Assembly (NCBI GenBank): GCA_009767595.1
Contig: VSDK01022210.1
Coordinates: 66,976-130,975 of the forward strand
DNA: 64,000 nt
Source: Symbiodinium kawagutii
Lineage: Eukaryota; Sar; Dinophyceae; Suessiales; Symbiodiniaceae
Direction of reading: 5' to 3'
Shown here: positions 54,240 through 63,439 of the stretch, in pieces
Numbering within the stretch: the first letter of the stretch is position 1
Layout: each line of letters begins with the position of its first letter
Notes under the pieces: generated by a model
What the model was told of the DNA's origin: nothing
Databases searched by the model: none
The model's input: the letters and a program-made list of their open reading frames with translations, nothing else
Position numbers and translations under genes: made by a program

Positions 54240-54400
54240 ACCGTGCCACGGTTCCGGACCCACCAAGGGCCCCCGCGGCCCCCGCGTCCTGGAGGAGACC
54301 TTCCAGCCAGGACTCACCTCCATGAAAATGCCCTCGCTACCCGCCTGGTGCGTAGCGGTGGTGGCACCGGTCCAGGCTACGGCAACCAACCATGGCAAGG
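54240..54400. other. GC-rich exon-like island, strand uncertain
   Basis: Plus: GPTKGPRGPRVLEETFQPG then LTSMKMPSLPAWCVAVVAP. Minus: GSEGIFMEVSPGWKVSSRT, with a consensus donor GGAG|GTGAGTCC inside. Its GC content is among the highest in the window. Confidence 0.45.
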
Positions 54401-54870
54401 GCCATCATCAACCACTATAGCGCCTCCATTACTTTGGTCATTTTTTGTTTGGTTGACCAGTATCCATTTCACTGACAGTTCTTCAGCAGCAACCCCAATA
54501 CTGTTACGTCGTTACCCTTAAGAAACCTACTTTATACATCAATCAGCATCCTTTAAATTTACCACCATCAAACAACATTCTGAACCGTTCTCACTAACCA
54601 ACATGACTCAACCAACATGCATCAACTTTCTCAGCCATTAATTGACACGTATGCATTTAACCTTAATCAGCCAACCTATTCATGCACCACCCTAAGCAAC
54701 CAACCATTCATCAAGTTTGGTCATTGTTGTTGTTTCATTTTTCCATCGCCATCCATAAGGTTCAGCTGGGCCGAGGGCGAGCTGGTGGCCAAATTAAATA
54801 TAGCCACGCTTCGAAAGCTACTATCCACCTATGGGCCACTCCAACAAGTTATAATCCGCAACATGCAAAC

Positions 54871-55197
54871 CTATTGGCCAAATGCTATTGCTTCAAGCTC
54901 TCGTCGTCTTCTCTGCTCAGTTCCTTGAGTTGTTAAGGGTCTGCATTTCCTGGGGGAATCGGTCGTCCCAGGATTTCGTCCGAGGCGCTCTTTCGGGTGG
55001 TTCTCTCCTTGGACGCCTGGAATGTTTGAAGACAAACAGTCTGTGATACGCTCTTTCAGGTGGTTCAAACCGAAAGTCTGTTTGTCCGTCGTATCACACA
55101 CTCTCTCACCTCCAGTTCCTCGATAGCAACAGCCTGAGATTCTCCTCGATGAGGCGCACAAACAACGCCGTCTTGTTGAGGAAAATAACGCAAGCAT
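54871..55197 (-). CDS. Arg-rich possible coding segment
   Basis: The minus frame reads CDTTDKQTFGLNHLKERIT then GVQGENHPKERLGRNPGTT. The plus strand holds an internal repeat CGCTCTTTCRGGTGGTTC (54986, 55049), which gives the two HLKER/HPKER stretches. Function unknown. Confidence 0.3.
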   Translation of the reverse strand: MLALFSSTRRRCLCASSRRISGCCYRGTGGERVCDTTDKQTFGLNHLKERITDCLSSNIPGVQGENHPKERLGRNPGTTDSPRKCRPLTTQGTEQRRRRELEAIAFGQ

Positions 55198-55689
55198 TCA
55201 TTGGTTTCTCTTCAGCGACATCCTTGGGCCTCTATTGTTGCTTGTTATGTGCTTTACTTTTCAACCATTCTTGTTGGTTGTTGCCCCCTACTCTTAGCCA
55301 TTAGAAATGGTTCTAACTTAACCCAGATAGTCATCAACCATCATTGTTGCTTATTACTTCCTATTGTTAGCCATGAGTAATGGTTATAACACGTCTAGTC
55401 ATCAACCATTATTGTCGATTATCATCCCCTAGCAGTAGCTATAACATCAACCTACTATTGGCTATGACTATAGTTATTAATTAATTGTTATTCATCCAAC
55501 CAACCATTCATCAGCCACTGGCTTTAAGCCCCATACTCATCAACCCTAGTACTTTTCAACCACTATTGTTGGTGATAATCACTTAGTATATAGCCATTAT
55601 AATCCAACCATAGTAACCAACAGTTATACCTGTTGTACAATTTATACCACTTAGCAACCACTTGGTTATACCACTATTATTTATCAACC

Positions 55690-55870
55690 ATCATCCCCTG
55701 TAACCCTTGCAGTCACCAACCATTCCCCCAGCCATCATCGCACCGCGGAACGGCGCGCCTCTTTCACCGTGCCCGTGGACTGCGAATGGCCCAGCACACG
55801 TGGCACTGACTGAGGCGCGCGCCAAGTAACAGCGATGGGTCACCGTCGCGGTTGGTGAAGTGATGGCGGT
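55690..55870. other. GC-rich exon-like island, strand uncertain
   Basis: Minus: THRCYLARASVSATCAGPF then AVHGHGERGAPFRGAMMAG. Plus: RTAERRASFTVPVDCEWPS. The left flank is CCATCATC-rich and the right flank GGTTTGATGGTGG-rich. Confidence 0.4.
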
Positions 55871-55879
55871 TGGAATGGT

Positions 55880-56780
55880 TTGATGGTGGGACATTGGTTG
55901 TTTGATACATGATGTGATTCATATGTTTGGATTTATTTTTGTTGGTCAATACTTTCGATGAACAAGTTTTGGTTCACAAATTTGGATAATGATTTTGCGT
56001 TCAAAGTTGGCTAATAATGGTGGTTGACAATAGTGATAGATAATAGTTGCTAATAATGCTAGGGTAGCAATTTTGGATAATGTAGTATGTTTCGTTCATA
56101 ATGGTGCTTAACAATGGTGGTTGATAATGATTGCTAGTAATGGTGGTCTATAATTGTCAAACATGACCAGCAATGCTCAACAGTGAAAAGTGGTTCACCA
56201 GCAGTTATGGATTCATGTTGGCATGAAATGGGTAATACTAGTTGTTGGTTAATGCTTAGTTACAGTAATGGCCAAGGACGATTGATAAAACATGGTTAAT
56301 AGTGCTCCATGATGGCAAATCTTGGTTCCTCATGATTGATCTTGGTTCATCATCATTAGTACCTGGCTAACAAATGATACTGGCGGTGATTGAAAATGGT
56401 GCTTGATACTGGTCAATTGATGCCAGTGGCTGACAAATGATCCATTGTTGGGTTGGGCGATAACAGGGCCATGGCCAGCAATGATGGGGATATGTCATGT
56501 AAATTAGTTTTTGGACCCAGCATCACCTTTTGACAATCGTTTGCAAGATTGGCATGTGGTCAGGCATTGCTCAAAGTTACCATTGGTTATTGGCCGTTGA
56601 CTAAACATGATTGATGGCAATCGTTAACTGCTGGTTACCGGTCAACAACGACAAACAGTGAAAGGGAATAATTGCCAGCAATACCGGAATTGTTGATGAT
56701 GATTCATGATGCTTAAGGTTGCTCATGACGGTCCATACTACAAGACCAGCGGACAATGGTCAATGACGGCTATGTTGGTG
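55880..56780. other. TGG-rich low-complexity DNA
   Basis: Plus-strand AATGGTGGTTGATAATGG words throughout. No gene is supported. Confidence 0.6.
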
Positions 56781-56920
56781 ACTGTTCGGATGGTCGCTAC
56801 AGGTTGTAACCCCTGTCCCATTTTTTTCAGGCATGGGTCAAAACGCAACGCAAAAAATGGAAAATGATGTGCGACAAAAACAATGACTTAGTCATGATGC
56901 CCCATGCTTTTTACACATAC

Positions 56921-56988
56921 GGTTTCTTCAAACAGGGGAACCCAAAAAATGGAGAAAGGATGACTTGGTCGTACCTTTTTTGGGAAAC
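56921..56988 (-). mobile_element. Family B-like element, shortened
   Basis: On the minus strand it starts GTTTCCCAAAAAAGGTACG and ends GGGTTCCCCTGTTTGAAG then AAACC. The arms are family B-like (GTTTCxxA / TTGAAGAAACC). The GT start abuts the exon 56989-57227. Confidence 0.55.
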
Positions 56989-57227
56989 CAGAATATAAGG
57001 ACCATATAGAATGTCCACTTCAAGGCACAAGAAAATACAATGAACTGCTGTGAGGTGTATCCTTCCCAGAGTTGATGGCAATTATTCTGCAACCATTCAC
57101 TTACAGATCGATTGCCAAAAGCTTGCTGGATACCATCAAAAAACCTAGTCACTGCTATATGAAAACAATAGCGATACATATCACTGATACCATAGTCACT
57201 GCAATCATGCGAGTGCAAGATTGACAA
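56989..57227 (-). CDS. Coding-like exon, aromatic-rich, product unknown
   Basis: The minus frame reads SDYGISDMYRYCFHIAVTR, FFDGIQQAFGNRSVSEWLQ, NNCHQLWEGYTSQQFIVFS and CALKWTFYMVLIFW, and ends at TATTCTG|GTTTCCC where a family B-like element begins. A candidate acceptor is CATGATTGCAG|TGAC (about 57203). Many Trp, Tyr and Phe suggest a globular or membrane-associated protein. Not recognised. Confidence 0.55.
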
Positions 57228-57449
57228 ATATCAAAACCAGTACTAAATCAGTTCTGTGGAGCAAAGCCTTCATAATGACGATGTCCCTTCCCTTTTCGTC
57301 AGGCCACCCCTCACGCACCCCAGATTAGGCGCGCACCAGGCAAGGGAACAGGAGGGGATGAACCATTCATTGACCATGATGACGGTCAACTGATGACGGT
57401 CAAGATGGACAATCGTTTTTTCCGTGATGATTGCCTTTCAAGCCATAAT

Positions 57450-57553
57450 GTGGTTGTTTCTCAAAATAGGGGACCCCCCAAATCATCCAATATGAAGCAT
57501 TCATACTAATAAACCAACCATTTTTAGGGGTCCCCTATTTTGAGAAACCACCA
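57450..57553. mobile_element. Family B element, best-preserved copy
   Basis: The left arm is GTGGTTGTTTCTCAAAATAG then GGGACCCCCC. The right arm is AGGGGTCCCCTATTTTGAG then AAACCACCA, a near-perfect inverted repeat of over 25 bp. Interior: ACTAATAAACCAACCATTTT. Confidence 0.9.
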
Positions 57554-57824
57554 TGTGAATATATCGATAGATCACTCATTAATTCTGCAACAGTATCAAC
57601 CGTTATCAACCGCACCAAGTTTCTGACCATCCACAACCCGTGCTCCTCCTCCGAATCACTGCTGAAGCGTCGTCCAGAAGGAATTGAGGGGCGCCGGCCA
57701 TGCTGGGTTCCTGGCCATCAGGGTTGAGCACAGCCAAGTGGCACCATTCAAGTTGAACGGTTGGAAAACATGAGGATATACCAACTTAAATCTATTCAAC
57801 ATCTCTATCAACTTACACTAAGAA

Positions 57825-57921
57825 ATGGGTTGGGCCAAAACCATTGACGAACGTCACAACCAGGTGAACAAAGTACCGCTGCTGAAAGTGACCCTGGTGA
57901 TTTTCAAGCAATCAACTTCTG
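57825..57921 (+). CDS. First exon of a two-exon frame split by a family A element
   Basis: ATG at 57825 (an in-frame TAA is two codons upstream) opens MGWAKTIDERHNQVNKVPL then LKVTLVIFKQSTS and ends AACTTCTG|GTTGGTGG in phase 1. Joined with 58007-58119 it makes a 69-residue frame. It may be a small gene or the start of a longer one. Not recognised. Confidence 0.6.
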
Positions 57922-58006
57922 GTTGGTGGTTTCAACCCCTATGAAAAATATTTTTTCCATTTGTTCAGAACTTCTAGGGAAAATAAAACCTGTTTAAAAT
58001 CACCAG
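57919..58006. mobile_element. Family A element acting as an 85-nt intron
   Basis: The left end is CTGGTTGGTGGTTTCAACC then CCTATGAAAAATATT, the interior TTCTAGGGAAAATAAAACC, and the right end AAAATCACCAG. The intron would run 57922-58006. Removal restores one frame on the plus strand. Confidence 0.8.
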
Positions 58007-58119
58007 CCAAACTTTGTGCGGCTGAGTTCGTCAGCTTTGTTTGCTGGCAGAGTCTGCCAAGGTTAGACCTCCAAACAAGCCGCGCACTTGGCACCCCCCA
58101 ACCTGCTCAAACATGTTAA
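58007..58119 (+). CDS. Second exon of the two-exon frame
   Basis: Codon G|CC gives Ala, then KLCAAEFVSFVCWQSLPRL and DLQTSRALGTPQPAQTC, stop TAA at 58117-58119. Three Cys and balanced composition. It begins CCAAA, the same five bases that follow the family A element at 37998. Confidence 0.55.
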
Positions 58120-58379
58120 TTTTCTGACTCCTGAGAGTAAAAGACATGGTCTTCTCAACCTGGATAGGTTCAATTCAGAATGCAAAAATGCGCACGTGCA
58201 TCTTTAAATCTTTAAAAACAACACACACACAATCAATGAAACAAAGACACACTTTCAATTCAGCCACTCAGAAAAAATGTAGACACTGAAATCATTGGAA
58301 ACCATGTGAAAGAAACCATCACATCAAAACAACTTTCACAATAACTCATTGAATATCAAAAAACACAAATGGGCGTTGA

Positions 58380-58680
58380 TCTAAATAAAGGTTCCCGGGG
58401 TAAACACAATCGCCGATCAACCGCCAACCAACCGCGATCCCACAGGTGACAATCGCGGATGGATTTTTCCCTTTGGAAGAACTGGGCAAGGGACATGGCA
58501 TGGGCTGGTGGCTGCATTGAGGGGTTTGTCAATCGCGCCACAATCGCGAACCAATCGCGGATCAATCGCGGATTTTCCGATCAAATCCAAACAACTATTG
58601 CAATACAGTAGATGACTACATCAATCGCAAAACAATTGCCGATCAATCGCGATGCAATGTTTTACAATCGCGGATGTCAA
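58380..58680. repeat. Dispersed CAATCGCGGAT motif cluster
   Basis: The words CAATCGCG, AATCGCGGAT and GATCAATCGCG recur about ten times with irregular spacing, in two groups (58400-58470 and 58530-58680). The cluster is unlike any other part of the window and ends where the next ORF begins. Confidence 0.75.
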
Positions 58681-59114
58681 AATACATACGCCCATTCATA
58701 ATTCTTAGATTCACATTTGCGATAGGCTCCCAAATGCCAACTCAAAGTGACAAACACTGAATCCCCCTGGCCAAAAACAATGAAGGCCCTGTAAACGGCA
58801 CCTGAGCAAAGAACTCCACCAGAAACATGTTGATTGAAAATGCGCACTCCCCAATATGCCAACTCCTCATGCCCCCGGAAATCTTTCTGCAACGCCCAAC
58901 TTCCACCTGCAACCACAGCAGCCGGAGCACCACGACAACCACACAATAACCACCTGGGCGCCCCAAATGTCCTCCTCCAGGTGGCGCGGACTGTCCAGAA
59001 TCCAGACCTTAGGGATTCATCGATGAACATCCATGGTTCCAGTTGAAGACTTCGTGACATGATGAGATGTTGGGATGATACCCCCCCAAAGATGAATTTT
59101 GGCAGCTTAAACAA
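58677..59114 (-). CDS. 145-codon ORF, product unknown
   Basis: The minus frame includes LQLEPWMFIDESLRSGFWT, VRATWRRTFGAPRWLLCGC, EELAYWGVRIFNQHVSGGV and AFIVFGQGDSVFVTLSWHL, and ends with a stop at 58677. Trp-rich and Gly-rich, with hydrophobic stretches. No intron element interrupts it. It is one of the longest non-repetitive frames in the window, but no family is recognised and the antisense strand is partly open. Confidence 0.5.
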   Translation of the reverse strand: MFKLPKFIFGGVSSQHLIMSRSLQLEPWMFIDESLRSGFWTVRATWRRTFGAPRWLLCGCRGAPAAVVAGGSWALQKDFRGHEELAYWGVRIFNQHVSGGVLCSGAVYRAFIVFGQGDSVFVTLSWHLGAYRKCESKNYEWAYVF

Positions 59115-59346
59115 ACTTAACCATTTGAAGATATGCCGAGATGGCTAGACTACATGTCCAAAGACAAACGCTGAAACTTGCTGACCCAGGGTGTGTCTTT
59201 GCTGACTTTTTGTTCACTTGCTGGGCGTCAACTAACTATACCCTGGGCATCTGGAGCGCACGCTGCGTGGTGCGATTCAATCCATCACTGAACCAAAGAG
59301 ATGGTATCACACAACCAGGGCCGTGACAACTTGATTTACCTGCAGC

Positions 59347-59565
59347 ATGGCCCTGTTGATGGAGACTGATACTGCATCAGTTGATCTGGACGAATCCTAT
59401 GGCATCAACTTTACAAGATCCCAAATGCAGGATGGAGAAACTCACATAGACAATGTGGAACGTGACTTGGACGGTTCATGCCACGCCATCACCGTGCAAC
59501 TGGAAAATCCCGGTCGATCACCACGAGCAAAAATGAACAAACACATGTTACTCGCCAGCGCCTAG
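59347..59565 (+). CDS. Acidic ORF with ATG, 72 codons, product unknown
   Basis: The frame starts MALLMETDTASVDLDESYG and continues FTRSQMQDGETHIDNVERD and LDGSCHAITVQLENPGRS before TAG. Soluble, acidic, balanced composition. A preceding plus frame (59141-59326, DPGCVFADFLFTCWASTNY) might be an upstream exon. Confidence 0.45.
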   Translation: MALLMETDTASVDLDESYGINFTRSQMQDGETHIDNVERDLDGSCHAITVQLENPGRSPRAKMNKHMLLASA

Positions 59566-59675
59566 GAACCACCACTGACACCAACTATTTCCAGGTGTGA
59601 ATCGTGGATTTGCCATCACCATAAATCAACGCTGTAGCCGGTGATCTACTAGGGGTTCATTGATGTGGATCTCCC

Positions 59676-59939
59676 ATGGCTAGCCGCGGTGCTTCACCGT
59701 TAACCAAAGAGCTTCAAAACCAATGGGAAATCCACATCAATGAAGAAATGAGCTTCAAGGGACTCCAGCTCAGTTGTTGCTCGCGGTTCATAACCATTAA
59801 GGGACTCCAACAACTGAGCTTCGAACCCAATGCGTCACCCAACACCTCGGCAGCAAAAGTCTCAAGGCAGGCTGTGCCACCAGGGGTCCAGCTTTTCATG
59901 ACGAAGCCGGTTGAAGGATTTGTGCAAACGATTCATTGA
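59676..59939 (+). CDS. ORF with ATG, 87 codons, product unknown
   Basis: The frame starts MASRGASPLTKELQNQWEI and includes NEEMSFKGLQLSCCSRFIT, NASPNTSAAKVSRQAVPPG and FMTKPVEGFVQTIH before TGA. Two inverted repeats overlap it: TTCATTGATGTGGAT (59656) with ATCCACATCAATGAA (59730), and GCTCAGTTGTTG (59768) with CAACAACTGAGC (59808). Confidence 0.4.
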   Translation: MASRGASPLTKELQNQWEIHINEEMSFKGLQLSCCSRFITIKGLQQLSFEPNASPNTSAAKVSRQAVPPGVQLFMTKPVEGFVQTIH

Positions 59940-60134
59940 CGGTTAGCGATGATAGTTTCGAAGACAAGTCATGGCTTATGATGATTAAGAATAAACAGTG
60001 AGCAATTAAATGGATGGTTTGTGGGTGGTTGGCGATGATTAAATGATGATTCGTCGCCGTGACTGCCAACGTTCAATAATGTTTAGCGGAATGTAAAGAA
60101 TCGATTTGATGATGACCATTGACCAACAAACATT

Positions 60135-60381
60135 TTGCATCTCCAGCACCTACTAACCCTTACTTTGCAATGCATGGTTGTTGCTGCTGAGGTGATGGCA
60201 CCTCCGTGTGTAAATCGTCGCCAAGAATTGGGGACCCCCCAGGAGACTTGGCGACATTTGGGGGTTCGATATGATGTTTTGATATGCAAGGTCTTTCTTT
60301 ATTCACACGCCGCGAAAAGTCGACCTCAAGAAGCTTTTGTGGCTCAGTTGGGCAGCAAAGCATACGAGTAACTCTCCACAT
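60135..60381. other. Coding-like region, strand uncertain
   Basis: Plus: NRRQELGTPQETWRHLGVR then CKVFLYSHAAKSRPQEAFV. Minus: KLLEVDFSRRVNKERPCIS then PNVAKSPGGSPILGDDLHT. Each runs over 70 codons to a stop. Only one can be real. Confidence 0.35.
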
Positions 60382-60475
60382 GCAACCGTTGTGGTTTCAA
60401 AATCAACCCTTGCAGTTGTAACCATCTGTGAGACAGACTTTGGCTTTTGTCCACTACTTTGTCTAGCTAAGGCTT

Positions 60476-60754
60476 TCACAGTACAAAGCTGCCCGCCCTG
60501 TACGGCAACTGCTCTTCGCCGTCTGAGCTGTCAAATGCAGCCAGATTCCCGAACACCTTTGGCATCTTCACCACATGTCGACCCTTCTTTCTCTGGGAAT
60601 TGGATTGCTGCAACTGACTCACCAAGCATGATCGCATCCAATCCTCGCCAGCTTGCACACAATCTTCAAGTAGTGTAGCCAAGATTTTGTCAGATCCTGA
60701 AAGTTGGGAAAAACGGCAAGCTATAGGAATCAAGGGCTGCTGTAGTTCTTCCAA
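60476..60754 (-). CDS. Coding-like ORF, product unknown
   Basis: The minus frame reads RFSQLSGSDKILATLLEDC, VQAGEDWMRSCLVSQLQQS, RKKGRHVVKMPKVFGNLAA and SSDGEEQLPYRAGSFVL before a TAG. The charged, helical residue pattern is convincing. The minus frame of the neighbouring region 60160-60381 could be a following exon. No family is recognised. Confidence 0.5.
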   Translation of the reverse strand: MEELQQPLIPIACRFSQLSGSDKILATLLEDCVQAGEDWMRSCLVSQLQQSNSQRKKGRHVVKMPKVFGNLAAFDSSDGEEQLPYRAGSFVL

Positions 60755-60879
60755 CTAGTTGGTTGGCTGATCATCAAATTGCGCAAAAACCAATTCGGTT
60801 TGGGATATCACACCAGCTTACTGTGGCAAGGTCCATATTTAATTCTGAACCTTGGATTTTTTATACTGATATATAATGT

Positions 60880-61410
60880 TTCTCACCATCGGCCCTTCCC
60901 ACCGAACGATTGTGGGGTATTCGGTTGGGGGGAGGAGAGGGGTGGTGCCAAATACCCAAGTGTTTACCATTATCACATCCATAGTTTTGAGCGTGTCTCT
61001 GTTGGCTGAGCCGAGCTACAATCCGAGCTATGATTGGTTGCTCGTTGTTGGTTTCGAAGATGTCCTGCTCTTGGTTGTTTACATGGCTACGTTTGGCTGG
61101 TTACATCCTTGCCATTGCTTGCTACAACGCAAGCGCCGCAAGCTGCTGTTCAAACAATCGTCCCAGTCATGCTTGGGCACACCTGACCGTATCCAATAGC
61201 TGAAACCTCTTGGAGAATTCAAAGCCTACTTACTGGGTTCATCCTGGCTGCACCCAGGGTAACGGTGACTAACGACTGTTACCGGGTGATTGAGAAAAAC
61301 CTTTTCCTACAATGAACCATGAGCCAGCATTGAACATATTTCGCAAAACATCTCGCTACTCTCCTGATGGTATTTTTTTGGTTACGCCATGGCAATCGTG
61401 GGAATGATCA
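60880..61410. other. No firm gene
   Basis: Plus frames at 60779-61009 and 60876-61199 overlap. The second (LVVGFEDVLLLVVYMATFG) could be a membrane segment. Evidence is weak. Confidence 0.3.
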
Positions 61411-61420
61411 GCAACACACA

Positions 61421-61630
61421 CCAACATAACGTTAAACAAATCATGGTCAAAACACCCTTTGCGGTCGTTACGCACCTTTGATATACCATTTGTCCCTCAA
61501 CATTTTCCATCGTCGACCATTCTTAGCAATGCACACATTCAGGACAATTAATTATGTTTAATTAGCCAGTTTCAAATGAAGCAGCGACTTTTAATAGCCA
61601 TCATCAGTAGGCATCATTTATCTATTTCGG
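61421..61630. repeat. 210-bp direct repeat, left copy
   Basis: The copy runs from CCAACATAACGTT through AAACAAATCATGGTCAAAAC and ACCATTTGTCCCTCAACATT to CATCATTTATCTATTTCGG. It matches 63232-63437 at most positions. It flanks, with its partner, the telomere-like array. Confidence 0.9.
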
Positions 61631-61839
61631 GGCCGGGTCCCGGATCAAAAAACACAATATAAGCATCAAAAAAACATAATCTGGGGATCAAAGAAAAACA
61701 TATAAGCATCAAACAATTGAACATAATGGTGCCATTTCCTGCTACTTGTGCAGGATTCTGTCCAGGTACGGCCCAACCGGAGATCAAAAATATCACATAG
61801 TCAAAAACAAGACAACAGCTTTTAGGGTTGATTTCAGCG

Positions 61840-62990
61840 ATTTGTGGCTGTGGGATTGATTTTCTGGTTTCTGGTTTTAGGATGTTTTCGGGATGATTTT
61901 GACTTTTTTGGTTTTCGGGCTGATTTTAGGGTCTGTGGTTTTCGGGTTGAATTTAAAATTTCTGGAAGATCTATGGTTTTAGGGTTGGTTTTGGGGTTGA
62001 TGCTTTTAGGAATGAGTTTAGGGTTTGTGGTTTTAGCCCTTAAGTTGTTAGGCTTGGTTTTAGGGTTCATGGCTTTGGGTTTGAATTTAGGGTTTGTGTT
62101 TTTAGGGTTGAGTTTAGGGTTTATGGTTTTAAAATGTTTGAAGTTTGTTTTAAAATGTATCTTTCAGGGTTGATGCTTGCTAGGGTTTCTTTTTTTAGGG
62201 TTGATTTTAAGCATATCTCGTTTAGGGTTGTTTGTAAATGGTTGTAGGGTTGATTTTGGGACTGCATGAAAGATTTGGTTTTCGGGTTTCTGGCTTTTGG
62301 ATTGGTTTCAAAGCTTCTGGTTTTAGGTTTGATTCTAGGGTGTATCGTTATAGGTTTGATGTTTCCGTGCATGATTTTAGGGTTGATTTACAAAGTTTAA
62401 GGCTTTACTTTTTGTTGGGGGGGTCTCTGGTCTTAGGATCGGTTTGAAAGCTTTTGGTTTGAGGGTTGAGTTTAGAGTGTATGGTTTTAAATTTGATTTC
62501 AGGGTATACAGTTTTATCTTTAGGGTTGATTGAACAACGTTTATGGCTTTAGGGTTGAATTTAGGGTCTATGGGCTTAGGATCGGCTTGAAAGCTTTGGT
62601 TTTGGGGCTGATTTTAGGGTTTATGGTTTTAGGGTTTCTGGCTTTAGCGTTGATTTTAGGGTCTATGGTTGTTGGTTTCAGTTGGGGGTTTCTGGTCTTA
62701 GGCCTGATTCCAGGGTCTCTGGTTTTAGGATTGGTAAGAGAAAGTTTGGTTTCAGGGTTTATGATTGAGGCTTGGTTTTAGGGTTAATGCTGTAAGGCCT
62801 GATTTAGGGTTTAGTTTGGGGTTTCCGGAATTAGGCCTGAATTTAGTGTTTATGGTTTTAGGGTTGATTTTGGGGTCTATGGTATTGAGGTATTTAGATT
62901 GGTATGGGTGCGTTTGGTTTCAGGGTTGGCTTGAGACATTCTGGTTTGGGGTTGCGTTTAGGAATTAGGGTTAACGGTTGATTCTAGGGT
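61840..62990 (+). repeat. Degenerate telomere-like array, about 1.15 kb
   Basis: TTTAGGGTT words recur throughout, mixed with GATTTTAGGGT and TTATGGTTTTAGGG, giving a loose 25-30 bp composite unit. All units point the same way. The plus frames (Gly/Leu/Val/Phe-rich) are artefacts. It resembles eroded interstitial telomere DNA or a satellite derived from it. Confidence 0.85.
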
Positions 62991-63008
62991 TTATGGCTTT
63001 AGGGGTGC

Positions 63009-63118
63009 AATTCCTCCTTCCTTCCTTCTTTCCTTCTTTCCTTCCTTGCTTGCTTGCGTCCTTCTTTCTTTCCTTCCTCCCTTCCTTCCCTCCTTCCTTC
63101 CTTCCCTCCCTGCTGACC
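63009..63118 (+). repeat. Polypyrimidine (CTTC)n tract
   Basis: CTTCC/CTTTC tetranucleotide-like units fill about 110 bp. The minus frame through it is Arg/Lys/Glu/Gly-rich and not a gene. Confidence 0.9.
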
Positions 63119-63231
63119 TCGTAAAAAAGATGTTTCTTTTTTGATGCTTACATGTTTTTCTTGATGCTTATATGTTTTTTTTCTGATGCTCATATTTTTG
63201 TGATGCATCTCCCCCACATATGCAAAGCATA

Positions 63232-63437
63232 CCAACATGATGTTGAACAAATCATGGTCAAAACACGTCTTGCTGTCGTTGCGAACCTTTGATATACCAT
63301 TTGTCCCTCAACATTTTCCATCATCGACCATTCTTAGCAATGCACACGTTCACGACAATTAATTATGTTTAGCCAGTTTCAAGTGAAGCAGCGGCTTTTA
63401 GTAGCCATCATCATTATGCATCATTTATCTATTTCGG
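63232..63437. repeat. 206-bp direct repeat, right copy
   Basis: This is the partner of 61421-61630 in the same orientation, with scattered substitutions and an ATTA deletion (TTTAATTAGCC versus TTTAGCC). Its start follows TGCAAAGCATA and its end passes into CCACCATCATTAGCC. Confidence 0.9.
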
Positions 63438-63439
63438 GC

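Noticed and set aside
55027-55098. Apparent long palindrome with TGTGATACG and CGTATCACA
   Set aside because: The second pair of words (GACAAACA/TGTTTGTC) is in the wrong order for a single hairpin, so only short repeats remain.
61844-62968. Series of Gly/Leu/Val/Phe-rich plus frames
   Set aside because: They are translations of the degenerate TTTAGGG-type array in successive phases.
63009-63250. Arg/Lys/Glu/Gly-rich minus frame
   Set aside because: Translation of the polypyrimidine tetranucleotide tract.
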